From Nitrososphaerota archaeon (GTDB lineage: Archaea > Thermoproteota > Nitrososphaeria > Nitrososphaerales > Nitrosopumilaceae), in contig JAGWHF010000007.1 in the NCBI GenBank assembly GCA_028866895.1, positions 47,166-111,165 of the forward strand: 64,000 nt of DNA, in the 5' to 3' direction. This document shows, piece after piece, positions 60,909-64,000 of this stretch (its first letter is position 1; the number at the start of each line of letters is the position of its first letter). A program made the translations under genes and the position numbers. The notes under the pieces are model-generated. The model was not told where the DNA came from and did not search any database. It saw only the letters and a list, made by a program, of their open reading frames with translations.

Positions 60909-61172
60909 GTGGATAGAAAGACAAAGAAAGGGCGAAATATTTTGTATGCCTCTTGCTTGGCATCCTTGTTGGTGCTATCGTTCGGTTTGGTAATTAACGG
61001 TCTGAATGTCTACCCAGCACCTGCTGATAGGGACCAAGGAAAATCCCCAGTTGGGATAACCGCAATTCTGTATTCCGATCTGGTCTTCCTTCACAGAGAA
61101 AACTGCCTAACCCACCTGCCCGCCGGAATTGTAGGTGCTGTTCAGGCATATGCGTATTGTGCAACTCACTAG
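60909..61172 (+). CDS. Small secreted protein
   Basis: 87 aa from GTG 60909. A basic start (MDRKTKKGRNILYAS) and a signal helix (CLASLLVLSFGLVINGL), then about 50 aa with two Cys (HRENCLTHL, AYAYCATH) that may pair. No family recognised. Confidence 0.5.
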   Translation: MDRKTKKGRNILYASCLASLLVLSFGLVINGLNVYPAPADRDQGKSPVGITAILYSDLVFLHRENCLTHLPAGIVGAVQAYAYCATH

Positions 61173-61408
61173 ATTGTTGATGGATTTTGTAGATGTTGGA
61201 TTGCTCTCGTCCAGCACGAAGTTCGATTTCGCAATCTGGCCAGCTATTTTGAATTTCCGACCTAAAGAATTTTCTTCTTTGGCATGAGTCCTCTATAACT
61301 TGAAGGATACTTGTGAATAGATCCCTTCTTAACAAAGGACTGTTATGATCATATAGTAGAATATGCGTATAATCAGATATCTAATGCCATTCCATATTGG
61401 AATGAGGT

Positions 61409-64000
61409 ATGATGGGAAAGTTTCACTTTGTATTGTTTACAATTGTTATTCTTGCAATTGTTCTGGCCTTGTCAACAAGTTCCATTCCCGTACATGCGCA
61501 GACTGCATCGTCAATAGTTCTAGGCAGCACACAGTCCACATCAGGTACGGTGTCATCCTCTCCATACCAGCTTACAATTTCCAACTTTAATGTAGGTACG
61601 GGAACCGACCGCCTGCTAGTAGTGGGAGTCAGCGCAAACAACGCCAACGCGGTATCAGTCACGTTTGGCACCTCGCAGCTTTCACAGGCAGTCTCCTCGT
61701 TCCAGAACAACGACGCCGAGTTCTGGTACCTTGTAAACCCCACAGGCACAGGCAACATCGTGGTTACACTGTCCGGGTCGGCATCCGCAGTAGTAGGCGC
61801 GTATTCCTTCTCGGGGGTAAACCAGGCAAGCCCGATAGCAGGCACCGCGGCAAACTACAATCCGGCCGGCACTCCTAGCAGCCCCACAGTTTCAATTGCC
61901 ACCAAGTACAAAAACGACCTTGTAGCCGATCTGCCGTCGATTTATGGTGGCCAACTACTAAGGTCTCCGACATGCGCCCAGCAGTGGAATGCTAACGTGC
62001 CAAGCAAAATCACGGGTGCATCAAGCACCACAACGGTGTCATCTCCTGGCACCGTGACATGCGGCTGGACTGCAAACAACGGGGGCGACCAGTGGGACGA
62101 TGTGGCAATAGAGGTCAGAGCTAGTGGCACACCATCTATATCTGAATCAGCTCCCTCTGCACCGACAGGTCTCACAGCCAATCCAGGCAACGCAACAGTC
62201 TCGCTTTCATGGTCAGCCCCCTCATCCGACGGGGGGTCTGCCATCACTGGATACAACATATACCGTGGCACTGCATCCGGCGGTGAGACAAAGTATTCGT
62301 CAGTCTCCTCAAGCCAGACTGCATACAATGATACCTCAGTTACAAACGGAATAAAATACTATTACGAGGTAACTGCGGTAAATGCAGTAGGCGAATCAGC
62401 CAGGTCTGGCGAGGCAAGCGCTACGCCGCAAACAGGTGCAACAGCTCCCTCTGCACCGACGAGTCTTACAGGTACCCCCGGCAACGGGACTGTCTCGCTC
62501 TCATGGACTGCACCATCTTCAAACGGCGGCTCTGCCATCACTGGATACAACGTCTACCGTGGCACTGCATCAGGCGGCGAGGGCTCAACCCCCGTTAAAA
62601 CCGGCATCACTTCCACAAGCTATACCGATACGGGCCTCACAAACGGCGTGACATACTATTACACCGTCAAGGCGGTAAATTCTGTCGGCACCTCTCCCGC
62701 ATCAAATGAGGTGGGCGCAACACCAACCGTACCTTCGACTGCTCCAGGTTCGCCAACCGGACTTGTTGCAGCAGGCGGCAATGCCCAGATTTCACTTTCA
62801 TGGTCAGCCCCCTCATCTGACGGGGGGTCTGCCATCACTGGATACAACGTCTACCGTGGCACTGCATCCGGCGGTGAGACAAAGTATTCGTCAGTCTCCT
62901 CAAGCCAGACTGCATACAATGACACCTCAGTTACAAACGGAATAAAATACTATTACGAGGTAACTGCGGTAAATGCAGTAGGGGAATCCGCCAGGTCTGG
63001 CGAGGCAAGCGCTACACCATCCGCTACCACATATTCCATCAGCAAGATTAGCTCAGGTCTTTTTGTTTCTGACTCGTTTACAAACGAGACTGAAACGCAA
63101 CAACAACTCCAGTCAAGTTCTGGATACTGGACTTTTGGAGGTAGCGCGCCGGCAGATAAAGCCAACTACACATTATGGAGAGATACCACGGGATTACACA
63201 TAGGTGTACAGGCGCCTTCAAACGGCACATATGCAGGATACTATGCATTATCCAAGAGTACAGATGCGATGCTCTTCCATTCTGTGCTGGCAGCTCCGTC
63301 CCAAAATCTGCCGGCTACCAACGTCTATTATAATAATGGTTTATACGTTGTAAGTTCGACTCCGGGGGACTCGAACTATGTAACGTGCGCATCTGACACC
63401 AGTTCATACGGTACTGTCTGGGCCCTCTTTTTTGTAACGCCAACACAGTATGACCGATTATGGTACGACACCAGTGCCAACCAGCCGCTTACACGTGATT
63501 GCACGATAGTGACAAACGGCACCAACTACCTAAAGTTGTATATGGATGGGGTCCCTGTTTATGAAAGCAACTCGCTCTCCCTTGGAATGCCAAGTCCATT
63601 TGCCACATATTTGGAGGTTCAGACAAGCTACAATGGATCCATGCTCAACTCTACATACACTGATTATTATGCAACGGCCAGTGAAAATGTCACCCTAACG
63701 AATCTTCCAAGCAGTGCAGCAACAGTATCCATCACGAATTCATCAGGAAGCGTCCTTGCGTCTAGCCAAGTTTCGGGAGGAAACTCCATACTTGCAATAG
63801 GCAAGTACCACCTGCCCCTAGCTGGAACCGTTAACGTTTATGATTCAAGCAATTCTTTGATCACGTCTGCATCAGAGGATATGTACGGCGGTGACGTATA
63901 TTCTGTGAATTTTAACGGGCAGGCAACAGCTCCCTCTGCACCGACGAGTCTTACAGGTACCCCCGGCAACGGGACTGTCTCGCTCTCATGGACTGCACCA
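61409..64000 (+). CDS. Giant secreted fibronectin type III protein (copy 2), 3' end outside window
   Basis: Open from ATG 61409 (or 61412) to the last base, 864 codons. GAGGT lies before the start. A signal peptide (FVLFTIVILAIVLALSTSSIPVHA), the same beta domain as copy 1 (VVGVSANNANAVSVTFG; AEFWYLVNPTGTGNIVV), three FN3 domains, the same lectin-like domain (NYVTCASDTSS, ANQPLTRDC), and the start of another FN3 domain at the edge. It lacks the NTTNST stretch of copy 1. Function as for copy 1. Confidence 0.88.
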   Translation, partial: MMGKFHFVLFTIVILAIVLALSTSSIPVHAQTASSIVLGSTQSTSGTVSSSPYQLTISNFNVGTGTDRLLVVGVSANNANAVSVTFGTSQLSQAVSSFQNNDAEFWYLVNPTGTGNIVVTLSGSASAVVGAYSFSGVNQASPIAGTAANYNPAGTPSSPTVSIATKYKNDLVADLPSIYGGQLLRSPTCAQQWNANVPSKITGASSTTTVSSPGTVTCGWTANNGGDQWDDVAIEVRASGTPSISESAPSAPTGLTANPGNATVSLSWSAPSSDGGSAITGYNIYRGTASGGETKYSSVSSSQTAYNDTSVTNGIKYYYEVTAVNAVGESARSGEASATPQTGATAPSAPTSLTGTPGNGTVSLSWTAPSSNGGSAITGYNVYRGTASGGEGSTPVKTGITSTSYTDTGLTNGVTYYYTVKAVNSVGTSPASNEVGATPTVPSTAPGSPTGLVAAGGNAQISLSWSAPSSDGGSAITGYNVYRGTASGGETKYSSVSSSQTAYNDTSVTNGIKYYYEVTAVNAVGESARSGEASATPSATTYSISKISSGLFVSDSFTNETETQQQLQSSSGYWTFGGSAPADKANYTLWRDTTGLHIGVQAPSNGTYAGYYALSKSTDAMLFHSVLAAPSQNLPATNVYYNNGLYVVSSTPGDSNYVTCASDTSSYGTVWALFFVTPTQYDRLWYDTSANQPLTRDCTIVTNGTNYLKLYMDGVPVYESNSLSLGMPSPFATYLEVQTSYNGSMLNSTYTDYYATASENVTLTNLPSSAATVSITNSSGSVLASSQVSGGNSILAIGKYHLPLAGTVNVYDSSNSLITSASEDMYGGDVYSVNFNGQATAPSAPTSLTGTPGNGTVSLSWTAP
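62438..62515 (+). repeat. 78-bp perfect direct repeat, first copy
   Basis: Bases 62438-62515 (GCAACAGCTCCCTCTGCACC at the start) recur without change at 63923-64000, where the window ends, so the real repeat may be longer. Confidence 0.85.
62767..63015 (+). repeat. FN3-coding DNA repeat, unit C (in copy 2)
   Basis: Close match of 58569-58821, with only a few base changes in about 250. Confidence 0.85.
63923..64000 (+). repeat. 78-bp perfect direct repeat, second copy, cut by window end
   Basis: Identical to 62438-62515; begins a new FN3 domain after the lectin-like domain. Confidence 0.85.

Noticed and set aside
61363..61590. 75-codon frame at the start of FN3 copy 2
   Set aside because: Out of frame with the long open frame from 61409, which has a ribosome site, a signal peptide and homology to copy 1.

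Overview
The window looks like a chromosomal piece of a Nitrososphaerota (Thaumarchaeota) archaeon. Supporting signs are TATA/BRE-like promoters close to start codons, a TFIIB-type factor, archaeal Elp3, class I lysyl-tRNA synthetase, type II methionine aminopeptidase, the split F420 enzymes CofG and CofH, an EMC3/DUF106 insertase, a cupredoxin, and many small zinc-ribbon proteins and secreted repeat proteins. No ammonia-oxidation gene is present, so the genus is left open. The host DNA is of medium GC content. One block, about 41.5-55.7 kb, is clearly more AT-rich and uses many TTG and GTG starts.

Layout. 0-11 kb holds mixed host genes: a cupredoxin, HtpX, a surface Ig-repeat protein, a histidine kinase with its response regulator, class II ribonucleotide reductase, a TRAM protein, a TPR protein and an EMC3-like insertase. 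11-18 kb is a small plastic region. It has a 1440-bp IS66-like element with a perfect 8-bp target duplication sitting inside a small, already frameshifted gene, a decayed membrane-protein gene, and two paralogous small secreted proteins. 18-41 kb is dense housekeeping: SRPBCC-TFB, MarR-MFS, elp3-lysS, purM, cofG-cofH-tldE, an HtrA protease, SRPBCC-GT2, a GlcD-like oxidase, a DUF1512-like protein and map.

41.4-55.7 kb is the main find: a complete casposon of 14,206 bp (41480-55685) inserted at the 3' end of a tRNA-Pro(TGG) gene. It is bounded by 35-bp terminal inverted repeats (34/35 identical) and a perfect 14-bp target-site duplication (CCCATCTTTTTTCA). It carries a Cas1 integrase (casposase), a family B DNA polymerase with exonuclease and polymerase motifs intact, an HTH protein and an HNH protein. 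It also carries unusual cargo: a membrane-anchored PIN-like protein overlapping a SIR2-like protein, a second HNH protein, a zinc-ribbon/Mrr-like nuclease, a secreted Ig-repeat protein, and a KAP-type P-loop NTPase split by a one-base frameshift next to a zinc-ribbon protein. The cargo looks like a travelling defence set. An internal copy of part of the terminal repeat lies just after the SIR2 gene, and Cas1 and PolB end in a similar C-terminal module.

55.7-64 kb is a surface-protein region: a spherulin-4-like protein and two very large paralogous fibronectin type III proteins whose DNA repeats are almost identical between the genes. The second runs off the window end.
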